Positions 34,525 to 43,409 are shown, counted from the stretch's first letter. The stretch: 64,000 nucleotides of DNA from Maliibacterium massiliense (GCF_900604345.1 NZ_LR026983.1:1798001-1862000); one strand, 5' to 3'. Notes: generated by a model from the letters alone, not told the origin. Made by a program: numbers and translations.

Positions 34525-34549
34525 GCGTTGCGGGCGATAAAGGACGCGG

Positions 34550-34584
34550 AAAAGGGGAGATGCTGTCGGCAGCTCCCCTTTTTA
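34550..34584 (+). terminator. Terminator of tsaD
   Basis: AAAAGGGGAG (34550-34559) pairs with CTCCCCTTTT (34573-34582), with an inner TGC/GCA. Confidence 0.85.
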
Positions 34585-34594
34585 TTGTAAACCA

Positions 34595-34623
34595 TTGACA
34601 ATCCCCTGTGCGCTTGCTAGCAT
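34595..34623 (+). promoter_or_regulatory. Promoter of the MarR gene
   Basis: -35 TTGACA (34595-34600), 17-bp spacer, -10 TAGCAT (34618-34623), 52 bases before the start. Confidence 0.65.
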
Positions 34624-34675
34624 AGTGCTGTGATACAAAAACGTTGCGCACGAAACAAAAGGGGGCGCATGGACG

Positions 34676-35113
34676 ATGGAAATCCTCAACAAATGGATTG
34701 CGACTGCGGCGCGGTACAATCAGATCTATTTTTCCAAGTGCTTTGAGCATCTGGGCCTGACGGGGGGGCAGTACCTGTTTATCATCAACATTTGCCTGGA
34801 CCGCGGCATCACCCAGGACCAGCTTGCGGACAAGCTGGCCATGAACAAGAGCACCATTGCACGCGTGGTGGCCCAGCTGGAGGAGGGGGGCTTCCTCCTG
34901 CGGCGCAGCAACGAGAACGACAAGCGCGTCTACAACCTCTATCCCACCGAGAAGGCCACCGCCATGCTGCCCCAGATTGTGGACATCATCCAGCAGTGGA
35001 ACGACTGCCTCACCGAGGATTTTACCCAGGAGGAGCGCGATATCTTTGAGGTGCTGATGATCAAACTCACCCGCAACGCCATCGCGCACGCGCGGCTGCT
35101 GGAGGGATCCTGA
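34676..35113 (+). CDS. MarR family transcriptional regulator
   Basis: A 145-residue winged-helix protein. LGLTGGQYLFIINICLDRG precedes the recognition part ITQDQLADKLAMNKSTIARVV, and the wing is NENDKRVYNLYPTEK. Helices at both ends form the dimer interface. MarR proteins bind palindromes near their own promoter and respond to phenolics, drugs or oxidants. No transporter or enzyme gene adjoins it, so the target is not evident. A 9+9 inverted repeat lies 75 bases downstream. The ATG at 34676 has only a weak GGGGGCG site. Confidence 0.88.
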   Translation: MEILNKWIATAARYNQIYFSKCFEHLGLTGGQYLFIINICLDRGITQDQLADKLAMNKSTIARVVAQLEEGGFLLRRSNENDKRVYNLYPTEKATAMLPQIVDIIQQWNDCLTEDFTQEERDIFEVLMIKLTRNAIAHARLLEGS

Positions 35114-35187
35114 AATGCCCCAAACCAGAAGGCTTTTGCCAACCCCATCACGCGCGCCCGCCGGCCTGGCACAACAAGGGCTTCTTT

Positions 35188-35215
35188 TTCATATACATAA
35201 AGTCTGGTATATGAA
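35188..35215. promoter_or_regulatory. 9-bp inverted repeat downstream of marR
   Basis: TTCATATAC (35188-35196) and GTATATGAA (35207-35215) are perfect complements with a 10-base loop. AT-rich arms in a G+C-rich genome and the symmetric layout suit an operator or a small RNA hairpin. No T-tract follows. Confidence 0.4.
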
Positions 35216-35439
35216 GTCCGGCGCAAAAACAGGTGCACGCTGCAGGACTGCGCTGTGATGGCGAAATGCGTGTGTTGCGCGCGCCCCTGCGGGGGCGCTT
35301 TCTTTATGGGGCGCCCCGTCCAGGCAGCGCGACGCGGCAGACGGCCTTACCCATTTTTATATCCCTGGATCATTTGCTGCAAGCAAAGCTATGCGCGCAG
35401 CATGGACACACCGTGCCAAAGATCGCTTGGGCGCAATAG

Positions 35440-35547
35440 TTATCCACAAAAACCTTCAAAACGGCCTGTTTTTCTGTGGATAAAGTGGATAAGTGCCCCT
35501 TTTGCCGGAGAAAGCACGCTTTTTTCTGTGGACAGGGATGTGGATTG
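35440..35547. promoter_or_regulatory. DnaA-box cluster B
   Basis: TTATCCACA (35440-35448), TGTGGATAA (35475-35483, reverse), AGTGGATAA (35484-35492, reverse), and weaker TGTGGACAG (35527-35535) and TGTGGATTG (35539-35547). It fills much of the gene-free stretch 35216-35617. No dnaA is nearby; a DnaA titration or regulatory role is inferred. Confidence 0.65.
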
Positions 35548-35617
35548 CGCAGGCGGCCCACATAACCGCGTGCGCGGGCGCGTATGCATCAGAAAGAGAC
35601 TGCTTTGGAGGGATAGG

Positions 35618-36337
35618 ATGCGTATGCAGCGAAAAAAGACGATCGTAGGCATGGCGCTGGCGGCGGCGCTGGTGATGGTGAGCGTGACCTCGCTGGTTTC
35701 GGCGCAGCGCAGCGTGCGGCCCAGCCCCCTCAAGGGCATGCGCATCGTGGTGGACGCAGGCCATGGGGGCATGGATTGCGGCACCATCGGCAGGGTACAG
35801 GGTCTGCGCGAGGACAAAATCAACCTGGCGGTTGCCCGCGCGCTGCAGAAGCTGCTGGCATCGGCCGAGGTGGACGTGATCATGACGCGCGACAGCGACG
35901 AGGGGCTCAATGATCCGGAGACCCGGGGCATTGAACAGAAGCGTGAGGATATGCGCAGGCGTGCGCAAATTATCAAGGAAAGCCAGGCGGATATGGTGGT
36001 CAGCATCCACATGAACGGCTTTCCGCAGGGCAGCCCGCACGGCGCACAGGTGCTCTATCAAAAGGGGTCCGACAGCGGCAAGGCCCTGGCCGAGTGCCTG
36101 CAGCAGGAGCTTATCGCGGGGCTTGACCCTGCCAACCGGCGCGTGGCCACCGGCGGCAACTACATGGTGCTGCGTGCCTCCAGCGCCCCGGCAGTGCTGG
36201 TGGAGTGCGGATTTCTCTCCAACCCCGAGGAGGAGGAGAAGCTTTCCCAGCCCAGGTATCAGGAGAAGATCGCCTGGCATATCTACACTGGCATGACGCG
36301 CTATGCCGCCCAAAATGCGCAGGAGACGACATTTTGA
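35618..36337 (+). CDS. cwlD: N-acetylmuramoyl-L-alanine amidase, CwlD-like
   Basis: A 239-residue zinc amidase. A signal-anchor (VGMALAAALVMVSVTSLVSA) is followed by the Amidase_3 domain: IVVDAGHGGMDCGTIG with the first His ligand, NLAVARALQKLL, a Glu in the EDK stretch, MVVSIHMNGF with the second His, and the catalytic Glu in AVLVECGFLSNPEEEEKL. Length and single domain fit CwlD, which makes muramic-delta-lactam in the spore cortex, rather than vegetative CwlC types. GGAG lies 7 bases before ATG 35618. It agrees with spoIIID and sigH in indicating sporulation. Confidence 0.87.
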   Translation: MRMQRKKTIVGMALAAALVMVSVTSLVSAQRSVRPSPLKGMRIVVDAGHGGMDCGTIGRVQGLREDKINLAVARALQKLLASAEVDVIMTRDSDEGLNDPETRGIEQKREDMRRRAQIIKESQADMVVSIHMNGFPQGSPHGAQVLYQKGSDSGKALAECLQQELIAGLDPANRRVATGGNYMVLRASSAPAVLVECGFLSNPEEEEKLSQPRYQEKIAWHIYTGMTRYAAQNAQETTF

Positions 36338-36467
36338 CACAGGATTTGCTGCATTCGTTGGGACATTCTGCTAAAATAGAGGGGCAGCGAAGGCTGCCTG
36401 GGCGCTGCCTCGTCTTATTGGATAAAGGCGCAAGGTGCGCCGAGGTTATTGGGAGTGTTTATTGACG

Positions 36468-37208
36468 ATGGAAATGAACTGGTTGCTGGACGTGCCGATC
36501 GCCCACCGCGGTCTGCACGACGCGGACAAGCCGGAGAACACCATTGCCGCCTATCGCGCGGCGATCGAGGCGGGCTACAATATTGAGATTGATATTCATC
36601 TGACGCGCGACGGCCATGTTGTGGTGTTCCATGACCATGCGCTGGCGCGCATGACGGGTGATGGACGCAATGTGGAGGACTGCACCCTCGCGCAGCTGCG
36701 CGAACTGCGCCTTGCCGGCAGCAACGAGCACATCCCCACATTTGAAGAGGTGCTGGATCTGGTGGCAGGCAGGGTGGGGCTGCTCATCGAGATCAAAAGC
36801 CGCACCGATAAGCCCGTGGGCCCGCTGGAGGAAAAGATGATGGCTGCCCTGCGCGCCTACCGCGGTCATTTTGCGGTGCAGTCCTTTGACCCGCGCGTGG
36901 TGCGCTGGCTCTACAAGCGCGCCCCGGGCGTGTTGCGCGGGCAGCTCTCGTGCGATTATGCATCGGAGGTCAAGCTCAAGGGCGCGCTGCGCCTGCTGCG
37001 CGTGCTGATGCGCGACCTGCGCTTCGCCCCGTGGAACAGGCCCCAATTCATCGCCTACGGCGTGACGGGCCTGCCGCAAAAGCGGGTAAGCGCGCTGCGC
37101 GCCAAGGGGGTTCCCACCCTTGGCTGGACGGTGCGCTCCAAGCAGGAGTACGCGCGCGTGCAGCCCTACGTCGATAATTTGATTTTTGAGGGGTTTATCC
37201 CTGAATAG
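36468..37208 (+). CDS. Glycerophosphodiester phosphodiesterase family protein
   Basis: A 246-residue TIM-barrel enzyme of the GDPD family. PIAHRGLHDADKPENTIAAY holds the first catalytic His and Glu, EIDIHLTRDGHVVVFHDHAL has the metal Glu/Asp and second His, and VGLLIEIKSRT follows. It is expected to split glycerophosphodiesters to glycerol-3-phosphate and an alcohol. No signal peptide is seen, so it acts in the cytosol or at the inner membrane face. The start may also be TTG at 36462, which sits 6 bases after GGGAG and gives a better spacing. A strong terminator follows. Confidence 0.87.
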   Translation: MEMNWLLDVPIAHRGLHDADKPENTIAAYRAAIEAGYNIEIDIHLTRDGHVVVFHDHALARMTGDGRNVEDCTLAQLRELRLAGSNEHIPTFEEVLDLVAGRVGLLIEIKSRTDKPVGPLEEKMMAALRAYRGHFAVQSFDPRVVRWLYKRAPGVLRGQLSCDYASEVKLKGALRLLRVLMRDLRFAPWNRPQFIAYGVTGLPQKRVSALRAKGVPTLGWTVRSKQEYARVQPYVDNLIFEGFIPE

Positions 37209-37219
37209 GCGCAGGCGCG

Positions 37220-37258
37220 GCGCCCGTCCCCGAAAGATGCGGGACGGGCGCTTTTTTT
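37220..37258 (+). terminator. Strong terminator of the phosphodiesterase gene
   Basis: GCGCCCGTCCC (37220-37230) pairs with GGGACGGGCGC (37241-37251), followed by TTTTTTT (37252-37258). Confidence 0.93.
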
Positions 37259-37322
37259 CTTGCGCCTGTGCGGACAAAGCGCGCTGCAGGGATAAAAAAA
37301 GCGTGTGGGTTATGGGCAAATG

Positions 37323-37331
37323 TGCTACAAT
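37323..37331 (+). promoter_or_regulatory. Extended -10 promoter of mrnC-thyX
   Basis: TGC followed by TACAAT (37326-37331); the -35 region is poor. Confidence 0.4.
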
Positions 37332-37416
37332 CTAAATATCTATGCATATACGGTTTGCCAACGGTGCATTTTGCATAGCAGGGGAAAATGGCGTACAGAA
37401 GGTAAGGGAAGGTTGC

Positions 37417-37878
37417 ATGACGGATGTGGAAAAGTGCGCGGCAGAGGCGCGCATGGCGCCTGAGAAGGTGCGCATGCTCAGCCCGCTTGCGCTTGCGTTT
37501 GTGGGTGACGCGGTGCAGGAGGTGCACGTGCGCGCCCGGCTGGCTGCAACGCAGCACGCCAGCCCATATGCCATGCATCGCATGGCCAGCGCCCAGGTGT
37601 GCTGCCGGGCGCAGGCGGCGATGGCGCACGGGCTGATGGATTTTTTGGATGATGAAGAGATTGCCGTGTTCAAGCGGGGCCGCAACGCCAAATCGGGCAG
37701 CGTGCCGCGCAACGCGGACGTGACGGCGTACCGCGCGGCCACCGGCCTGGAGGCGGTGCTGGGCTACCGCTATCTATTGGGGGATGCGGCCCGCCTGCAG
37801 GCCATTTTGGCGCGGATGGACGCCCTGGCGGCGCAGATGCCGGCCGCGGGCGATAAGGAGGAGATCGAGCATGCCTGA
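37417..37878 (+). CDS. mrnC: Mini-ribonuclease III
   Basis: A 153-residue stand-alone RNase III catalytic domain without the double-stranded RNA-binding domain. The signature LALAFVGDAVQEVHVR (GDAV with the catalytic Asp) lies near residue 30. FKRGRNAKSGSVPRNADV is the conserved basic strip, and ATGLEAVLGYRYL carries the second acidic site. In Bacillus, Mini-III matures 23S rRNA ends. I chose ATG 37417 after AAGGGAAGG. It overlaps thyX by 8 bases; in Firmicutes it usually lies near cysS and rlmB, and an rlmB-type gene is two genes downstream here. Confidence 0.93.
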   Translation: MTDVEKCAAEARMAPEKVRMLSPLALAFVGDAVQEVHVRARLAATQHASPYAMHRMASAQVCCRAQAAMAHGLMDFLDDEEIAVFKRGRNAKSGSVPRNADVTAYRAATGLEAVLGYRYLLGDAARLQAILARMDALAAQMPAAGDKEEIEHA

Positions 37879-38623
37879 GGTGAGGCCCCACGTGGTGCTT
37901 TTGACCTATACGCCCAATGTGGAGGAAATCGTGGCCATGGCGGCCAAGCTGTGTTATTCGCGCGCGGATGTGGACACCCTCAAGCAGGGGGTGGCCCGTA
38001 AGGACCAGGCGGTGTTTCTGCAGAAGCTGATGGATATGGGCCACGCTTCGCCCATCGAGCACGCCAGCTTTAGCTTCGCTGTGGAGGGGGTGAGCCGCGC
38101 GCTGCTGGCACAGATCACCCGCCACCGCATCGCAAGCTTCAGCGTGCAGTCCCAGCGCTATGTGGGACAGAAACGCGCCGAGGGCACATTCAACTACATC
38201 GTGCCCCCCGCCATCGCGCGCCTGGGCGCGGAGGCCGTGGCGCGCTACGAGGGGCAGATGGCGCAGATGCAGCAGTGGTACAACGCCTGGGCGGAGGCGC
38301 TGGGCGACGCGGGCGAATCCAGCAACGAGGACGCGCGCTTTGTGCTGCCCAACGCGGCGGAGACCAAGTTCGTGGTCACCATGAACGCCCGCGAGCTGCT
38401 GCACTTTTTCCAGCTGCGCTGCTGCAACCGTGCCCAGTGGGAGATACGGGGCATTGCCTGGCAGATGCTTGCCGCGTGCCGCCAGGTGGCGCCCGCGCTC
38501 TTTGGCAGCGCGGGGCCGGGCTGCCTGCGCGGCGCCTGCACCGAGGGGCCCAAATGCTGCGGCAGGATGCAGGAGGTGCGGGCCTTTGACGCGCAGCTGC
38601 AGGCGCCGGAGCAAGAAGCATAA
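37871..38623 (+). CDS. thyX: FAD-dependent thymidylate synthase
   Basis: A 250-residue enzyme that makes dTMP from dUMP with methylene-tetrahydrofolate and FAD. The ThyX signature RHRIASFSVQSQRY (RHRxxSxxxxSxRY) is at about residues 78-91. SPIEHASFSFAVEGVSR precedes it, and the C-terminal half has ARELLHFFQLRCCNRAQWEIR. An extra CCGRMQEV tail follows. Its start lies inside the end of mrnC, so the genes are translationally coupled. ThyX in place of ThyA is frequent in clostridia. Confidence 0.95.
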   Translation: MPEVRPHVVLLTYTPNVEEIVAMAAKLCYSRADVDTLKQGVARKDQAVFLQKLMDMGHASPIEHASFSFAVEGVSRALLAQITRHRIASFSVQSQRYVGQKRAEGTFNYIVPPAIARLGAEAVARYEGQMAQMQQWYNAWAEALGDAGESSNEDARFVLPNAAETKFVVTMNARELLHFFQLRCCNRAQWEIRGIAWQMLAACRQVAPALFGSAGPGCLRGACTEGPKCCGRMQEVRAFDAQLQAPEQEA

Positions 38624-38706
38624 TCAGGAAACAATTGCAAGCGGACAGACAGGGCGCGGCAGCGCGCTGTTGACGCGCGTTTTGAAAGGACAGGATTATC
38701 GAGCAT

Positions 38707-40026
38707 ATGGCTGAACAGAACAATCACCAGCATCAGGGAAACAACCGCCCGCCGCATGCGGGTATGCGCTTTGAAAACGGGCAGCCCAAGGCGGACAACC
38801 GCGGCAGGGGAGGAAATCCGCCTGCCGGACGAAGTTCGTCTGCCGGACGGGGGCCGTCTGCGGGGCACAACAACGCGCCAGCCGGACGAGGGCCGTCTGC
38901 CGGACGAAACGCGTCTGCGGGACGGGGGCCGTCTGCGGGGAACAACACCACGTCTGCCGGGCGTACGAACAACGCGCCGGCCGGACAGAGGCCGTCTGCC
39001 GGACGAAGGCCGGCGGCTGGGCCTACCCCCCCTGCGCAGCAGGGTGCCCCTGGTGGCACACAGCCCAGGCACGGCCAGAACCCGGGCGGCGGACGGGGCC
39101 GGCGCCCCGCGCCGGCAAGGGCGGAGCGCCGGCAGGAGAGCGTGCCGCCGCTGCATGCCTTTACCAATACGGGTGACGAGCGCAGCGCTTCGGACATGCG
39201 CCGCGCGCGCGCGCAGGGATCCTTTGACAGGCGCGACGCCCATCCCCCGCGCATCAGCGCCCCCTATGCGCGGCATTACGAGGAGGCCACGCTGCCGGAG
39301 AACCTGCTGTGCGGGCGCAATCCCGTGCGCGAGGCGCTGCGCGCGGGGCGCACCCTCGATAAAGTCCTGGTGGCCCGCGGCGAGATGAAGGGGCCGCTGG
39401 GCGAGATCATCCAAAAGGCCCGCGAGGCGGGCGTGGTGGTGCAGCAGGTGGAGCGCAGTCGCTTAGACGAGGTGTGCCAGGGCACGCTGCACCAGGGCAT
39501 CGCCGCCTACACCGCGGCGCAGGCCTATGTGGAGGTGGAGGATATCCTCGCCTACGCCAAGGAAAAGGGCGAGGATCCATTCATCATTGTGCTTGACGGC
39601 ATTGAGGATCCGCATAACTTGGGCAGCATCCTGCGCTCGGCCGAGTGCGTGGGCGCGCACGGCGTCATCATCCCCAAAAGACGGGCCGCCGGGCTGACGC
39701 CCACGGTGGCTAAGTCCTCCAGCGGCGCGGTGGAGTACGTCAAGGTGGCGCGCGTGACCAACATCGTGCGCACGCTGGAACAGCTCAAGGGGCAGGGCCT
39801 GTGGATCGCGGGTGCGGCCATGTCGGGTGACGACTACCGCAAGGCGGACCTCAAGGGCCCGCTTGCGCTGGTGGTCGGCGCCGAAGGGGAGGGCCTCTCT
39901 CACCTGGTGTGCCGGCAGTGTGATTTTATGCTGTCAATCCCCCTGTGCGGACGGATTGACTCGCTCAACGCCTCGGTGGCTGCGGGCATCCTGATGTACG
40001 AGGTGCTGCGCCGCCGCCAGGCTTGA
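38707..40026 (+). CDS. rlmB: TrmH/SpoU-type 23S rRNA 2'-O-methyltransferase with repetitive N-terminal tail
   Basis: A 439-residue protein. From about residue 197 it is a normal SpoU methylase: ENLLCGRNPVREAL, FIIVLDGIEDPHNLGSILRS (motif 1), the motif 2 region around VVGAEGEGLS and motif 3 IPLCGRIDSLNASVAAGIL. It probably methylates a guanosine of 23S rRNA using S-adenosylmethionine. The first 195 residues are unusual: Gly/Ala/Arg/Pro/Ser-rich repeats of the type SAGRGPSAGRN, then a basic stretch. Standard RlmB is about 240-250 residues long. The tail is in frame and has a proper start, so it is real sequence, probably disordered and RNA-binding. Confidence 0.88.
   Translation: MAEQNNHQHQGNNRPPHAGMRFENGQPKADNRGRGGNPPAGRSSSAGRGPSAGHNNAPAGRGPSAGRNASAGRGPSAGNNTTSAGRTNNAPAGQRPSAGRRPAAGPTPPAQQGAPGGTQPRHGQNPGGGRGRRPAPARAERRQESVPPLHAFTNTGDERSASDMRRARAQGSFDRRDAHPPRISAPYARHYEEATLPENLLCGRNPVREALRAGRTLDKVLVARGEMKGPLGEIIQKAREAGVVVQQVERSRLDEVCQGTLHQGIAAYTAAQAYVEVEDILAYAKEKGEDPFIIVLDGIEDPHNLGSILRSAECVGAHGVIIPKRRAAGLTPTVAKSSSGAVEYVKVARVTNIVRTLEQLKGQGLWIAGAAMSGDDYRKADLKGPLALVVGAEGEGLSHLVCRQCDFMLSIPLCGRIDSLNASVAAGILMYEVLRRRQA
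38812..39018 (+). repeat. Degenerate short tandem repeats inside the rlmB-like gene
   Basis: Units built on GCCGTCTGCCGGACGA and GCCGTCTGCGGG occur about ten times, including a longer pair (GGGGCCGTCTGCGGGG near 38846 and 38926). They encode SAGR/PSAGR segments. Such repeats are prone to expansion, so tail length may vary between strains. Confidence 0.75.
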
Positions 40027-40036
40027 TCAAAACGCC

Positions 40037-40567
40037 ATGATGGACGAAGTGCTGCTGGTGGACGGCTACAACGTCATACACGCGTGGGACGATCTGCGCG
40101 CCTGGATGGAGGAAGTGAGCCTGGAGGCCGCGCGCGTCAAGCTGTTGGACGTGCTGCTGGACTTTCAGGGCGCGTGCGGCTGCGAGGTGATCGTGGTGTT
40201 TGACGCCCACTCGGCGCCCTATCTGCACAACGCGCGCGTGGAGGACATGGGCGCACTGCAGGTGGTCTACACCGCGCGCGACCAGACGGCGGACGCCTAC
40301 ATCGAGCGCCTGGTGGAGGTGCTGCGCACAAAGCGCAGGGGCTGCACGCTGCGCGTGGTGACGGGCGACGCGCTGGAGCAGCACACCGTGCTTGCCCTGG
40401 GCGCGCTGCGCATGACGGCCGTGGAGCTACGCGCCCAGGTGCGCGCGTACAAGGTGCAGATGCGCGCGCTGGCTGCGCGCAACCGCCCCGTCAAGCGGCA
40501 TATGCTCGCCGCACAGCTGCCGCTTGATGTGCAGCAGGCCCTGGAGCGCATCCGCAGGGGCCATTGA
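40037..40567 (+). CDS. NYN-domain ribonuclease, YacP/Rae1-like
   Basis: A 176-residue protein with the NYN/PIN-like nuclease fold. VLLVDGYNVIHAWDDL carries the first acidic residue, CEVIVVFDAHSAP the second, ADAYIERLVEVL another, and TLRVVTGDALEQHTVLALGA closes the site. In Bacillus, YacP (Rae1) cuts mRNA within the ribosome. The gene order rlmB-yacP-sigH is conserved in Firmicutes and is present here. The start is 10 bases after the rlmB stop; ATG 40037 and 40040 are both possible. The sigH -35 overlaps its stop codon. Confidence 0.9.
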   Translation: MMDEVLLVDGYNVIHAWDDLRAWMEEVSLEAARVKLLDVLLDFQGACGCEVIVVFDAHSAPYLHNARVEDMGALQVVYTARDQTADAYIERLVEVLRTKRRGCTLRVVTGDALEQHTVLALGALRMTAVELRAQVRAYKVQMRALAARNRPVKRHMLAAQLPLDVQQALERIRRGH

Positions 40568-40591
40568 CGATTGCAGGGCGTGTGCTATAAT
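40564..40591 (+). promoter_or_regulatory. Promoter of sigH
   Basis: -35 TTGACG (40564-40569), 16-bp spacer, extended -10 TGCTATAAT with TATAAT at 40586-40591. The -35 overlaps the TGA of the yacP gene. Confidence 0.7.
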
Positions 40592-40656
40592 GTAAGCCAA
40601 ATCGCATAAGGGGCGCTTTTATCTACAATAATAAACGCGCGTAGGGGTGAACGTTC

Positions 40657-41286
40657 ATCAATCTGACCAGTGAAAAAAAACAATACGATTGCCTGAGCGA
40701 CGAGGAGATCGTGCGCCTGGTGCAGGCGGGCGACGCCGATGCCGAGGAATACCTCTTTGGACGCTACAAAAACTTTGTGCGCTCCAAAGCGCGCAGCTAT
40801 TTTCTCATTGGCGCCGATTACGACGACATCATGCAGGAGGGCATGATCGGCATGCACAAGGCCATGCGCGACTTTAAGCCCGACAAGCTCGCAAGCTTCC
40901 GCGCCTTTGCGGAATTGTGCATCACCCGCCAGATCATCACGGCCATCAAGACCGCTACGCGCCAGAAGCACATCCCCCTCAACTTCTACGTATCGCTCAA
41001 CAAGCCCATCTATGAGGAGGAGTCCGAGCGCACGCTCATGGACGTGATTTCGGGCAGCAAGGTGACCAATCCCGAGGAGCTTTTTATCAGCCAGGAGGAC
41101 CTGAGCAACATTGAAACCAAGCTGCGGGAGTTCTCCAGCGATCTGGAGTGGGAGGTGCTCACAAGCTACCTGCAGGGGCGCTCCTACCAGGAGATCGCCC
41201 GGGATATGGGTCGCCACGTCAAGAGCATTGACAACGCCCTGCAGCGCATCAAGCGCAAACTGGAAAAATACCTGCAGGAACAGTGA
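40657..41286 (+). CDS. sigH: RNA polymerase sigma factor SigH (possible AUC start)
   Basis: A sigma-70 family factor of about 209 residues for early sporulation and stationary phase. Region 2 reads YFLIGADYDDIMQEGMIGMHKAMRDF and SFRAFAELCITRQIITAIK; region 4 ends with GRSYQEIARDMGRHVKSIDNAL. In this frame the first usable GTG is at 40711, which would cut off the conserved N-terminal LSDEEIVRLV helix. After the in-frame TGA at 40648 there is no ATG, GTG or TTG before it. ATC at 40657 is 7 bases after GGGGTG and gives (M)NLTSEKKQYDCLSDEE, which begins like Bacillus SigH (MNL). The start is therefore uncertain; the gene identity is not. Confidence 0.88.
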   Translation: MNLTSEKKQYDCLSDEEIVRLVQAGDADAEEYLFGRYKNFVRSKARSYFLIGADYDDIMQEGMIGMHKAMRDFKPDKLASFRAFAELCITRQIITAIKTATRQKHIPLNFYVSLNKPIYEEESERTLMDVISGSKVTNPEELFISQEDLSNIETKLREFSSDLEWEVLTSYLQGRSYQEIARDMGRHVKSIDNALQRIKRKLEKYLQEQ

Positions 41287-41330
41287 GGCACAAAAGGGCC
41301 TCAGCCCTTTACGCGCGCCCGTTTGCGCTG

Positions 41331-41359
41331 TTGACAAACAGGGGGCAATCTTGTAAAAT
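41331..41359 (+). promoter_or_regulatory. Promoter of tRNA-Gly and probably tuf
   Basis: -35 TTGACA (41331-41336), 17-bp spacer, -10 TAAAAT (41354-41359). A small hairpin AAAGGGC/GCCCTTT (41294-41311) before it may end sigH transcripts. Confidence 0.8.
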
Positions 41360-41381
41360 ATGTACTGCTTGACTGATTTGC

Positions 41382-41455
41382 GCGGGTGTAGCTCAATGGC
41401 AGAGCTCCAGCTTCCCAAGCTGGCCACGTGGGTTCGATTCCCATCACCCGCTCCA
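41382..41455 (+). tRNA. tRNA-Gly (anticodon CCC)
   Basis: A 74-base cloverleaf. The acceptor GCGGGTG pairs with CACCCGC, the D-arm is AGCTCAATGGCAGAGCT, and the anticodon stem CCAGC/GCTGG encloses loop TTCCCAA, giving anticodon CCC. The T-arm is GTGGGTTCGATTCCCAT, and CCA is encoded at 41453-41455. It lies upstream of tuf, as tRNA genes often do in Firmicutes. Confidence 0.95.
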
Positions 41456-41516
41456 TATGTCATAAAACTACCATTGGTGGTCATGTGCCGCCGTAAACAA
41501 AAGGAGAGAAAGAAAG

Positions 41517-42722
<1,206 letters not shown>

Positions 42723-42744
42723 AGCACGCGTATAAACGATGGGT

Positions 42745-42782
42745 AAGAAGGCTGGTCCTGCAGGGTTCCGGCCTTCTTTTTT
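42745..42782 (+). terminator. Terminator of tuf
   Basis: AAGAAGGCTGG (near 42747) pairs with CCGGCCTTCTT through one G-U pair and is followed by TTTTT. Confidence 0.85.
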
Positions 42783-42823
42783 CCCTGTACGTTTGCCGGC
42801 GGGTGCAAAACCGGGACAAACCA

Positions 42824-42852
42824 TTGACACCCGTGGGAAAATGTGATAAATT
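42824..42852 (+). promoter_or_regulatory. Promoter of the rpmG-secE-nusG-rplKA operon
   Basis: -35 TTGACA (42824-42829), 17-bp spacer, -10 TAAATT (42847-42852) with a TGA extension. Confidence 0.8.
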
Positions 42853-42901
42853 ATCGTAGTATTGCTATGTCCAAATGCTCATTTAATGGAGGTGTCACGC
42901 G

Positions 42902-43051
42902 ATGCGTGTAAAGGTTACCCTGGCTTGCACGGAGTGCAAACAGCGCAATTACGATAGCATGAAAAACAAAAAGAACGATCCGGATCGTCTGGAGATGCGC
43001 AAGTACTGCAAGTTCTGCAAGGCGCATACCCTGCACCGTGAAACCCGCTAA
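42902..43051 (+). CDS. rpmG: 50S ribosomal protein L33
   Basis: A 49-residue protein starting [17 protein letters not shown] and ending [17 protein letters not shown]. The two CxxC pairs (CTEC and CKFC) make it the zinc-binding form of L33. GGAGGTG precedes ATG 42902. It is the first gene of the secE-nusG operon, the standard place in Firmicutes. The gene is short and easily missed. Confidence 0.96.
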   Translation: MRVKVTLACTECKQRNYDSMKNKKNDPDRLEMRKYCKFCKAHTLHRETR

Positions 43052-43114
43052 GGCAGGGTTGTTTTCACGCGCTTTTGCCCATTTGTGTATCAAGCTTTGA
43101 GGATGTGAACGATA

Positions 43115-43366
43115 ATGGCCTCTGCCAAAACGGAGAAGAAGGATAAGGTTGCCAAAAAGGGCGCCGCGCCCAAAAAGAAACGCCGCAATCCAATCCGCTA
43201 TATAAAGGATGTAATTTCTGAACTGAAAAAGGTGACCTGGCCCACGAAGAAGGAACTGGCTTCCTACGTGACCGCCGTCATCGTATTTGTGGCGCTGTTT
43301 ACCCTGATCATTTGGCTGATGGATTTGGCCGTGACGCCGGTATTCCAGTGGTTAATCAAAGCCTAA
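43115..43366 (+). CDS. secE: Preprotein translocase subunit SecE
   Basis: An 83-residue protein. A basic cytosolic stretch of about 25 residues precedes the amphipathic helix with the conserved ISELKKVTWPTKKELASY, followed by one membrane helix (VTAVIVFVALFTLIIWLMDL). SecE clamps SecY in the translocon powered by SecA. It lies between rpmG and nusG as expected. Confidence 0.96.
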   Translation: MASAKTEKKDKVAKKGAAPKKKRRNPIRYIKDVISELKKVTWPTKKELASYVTAVIVFVALFTLIIWLMDLAVTPVFQWLIKA

Positions 43367-43409
43367 GGAGGATAGGGGCGCATGTTCTGCCATCGCCCAT
43401 ACCGCTAGC

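Noticed and set aside
38756..39388. A 210-residue ORF in another frame of the rlmB-like gene, with repeats of RLPDEGR type
   Set aside because: It is open only because the DNA repeats are short and G+C-rich; it has no ribosome site and no family, and the methylase frame is certain.
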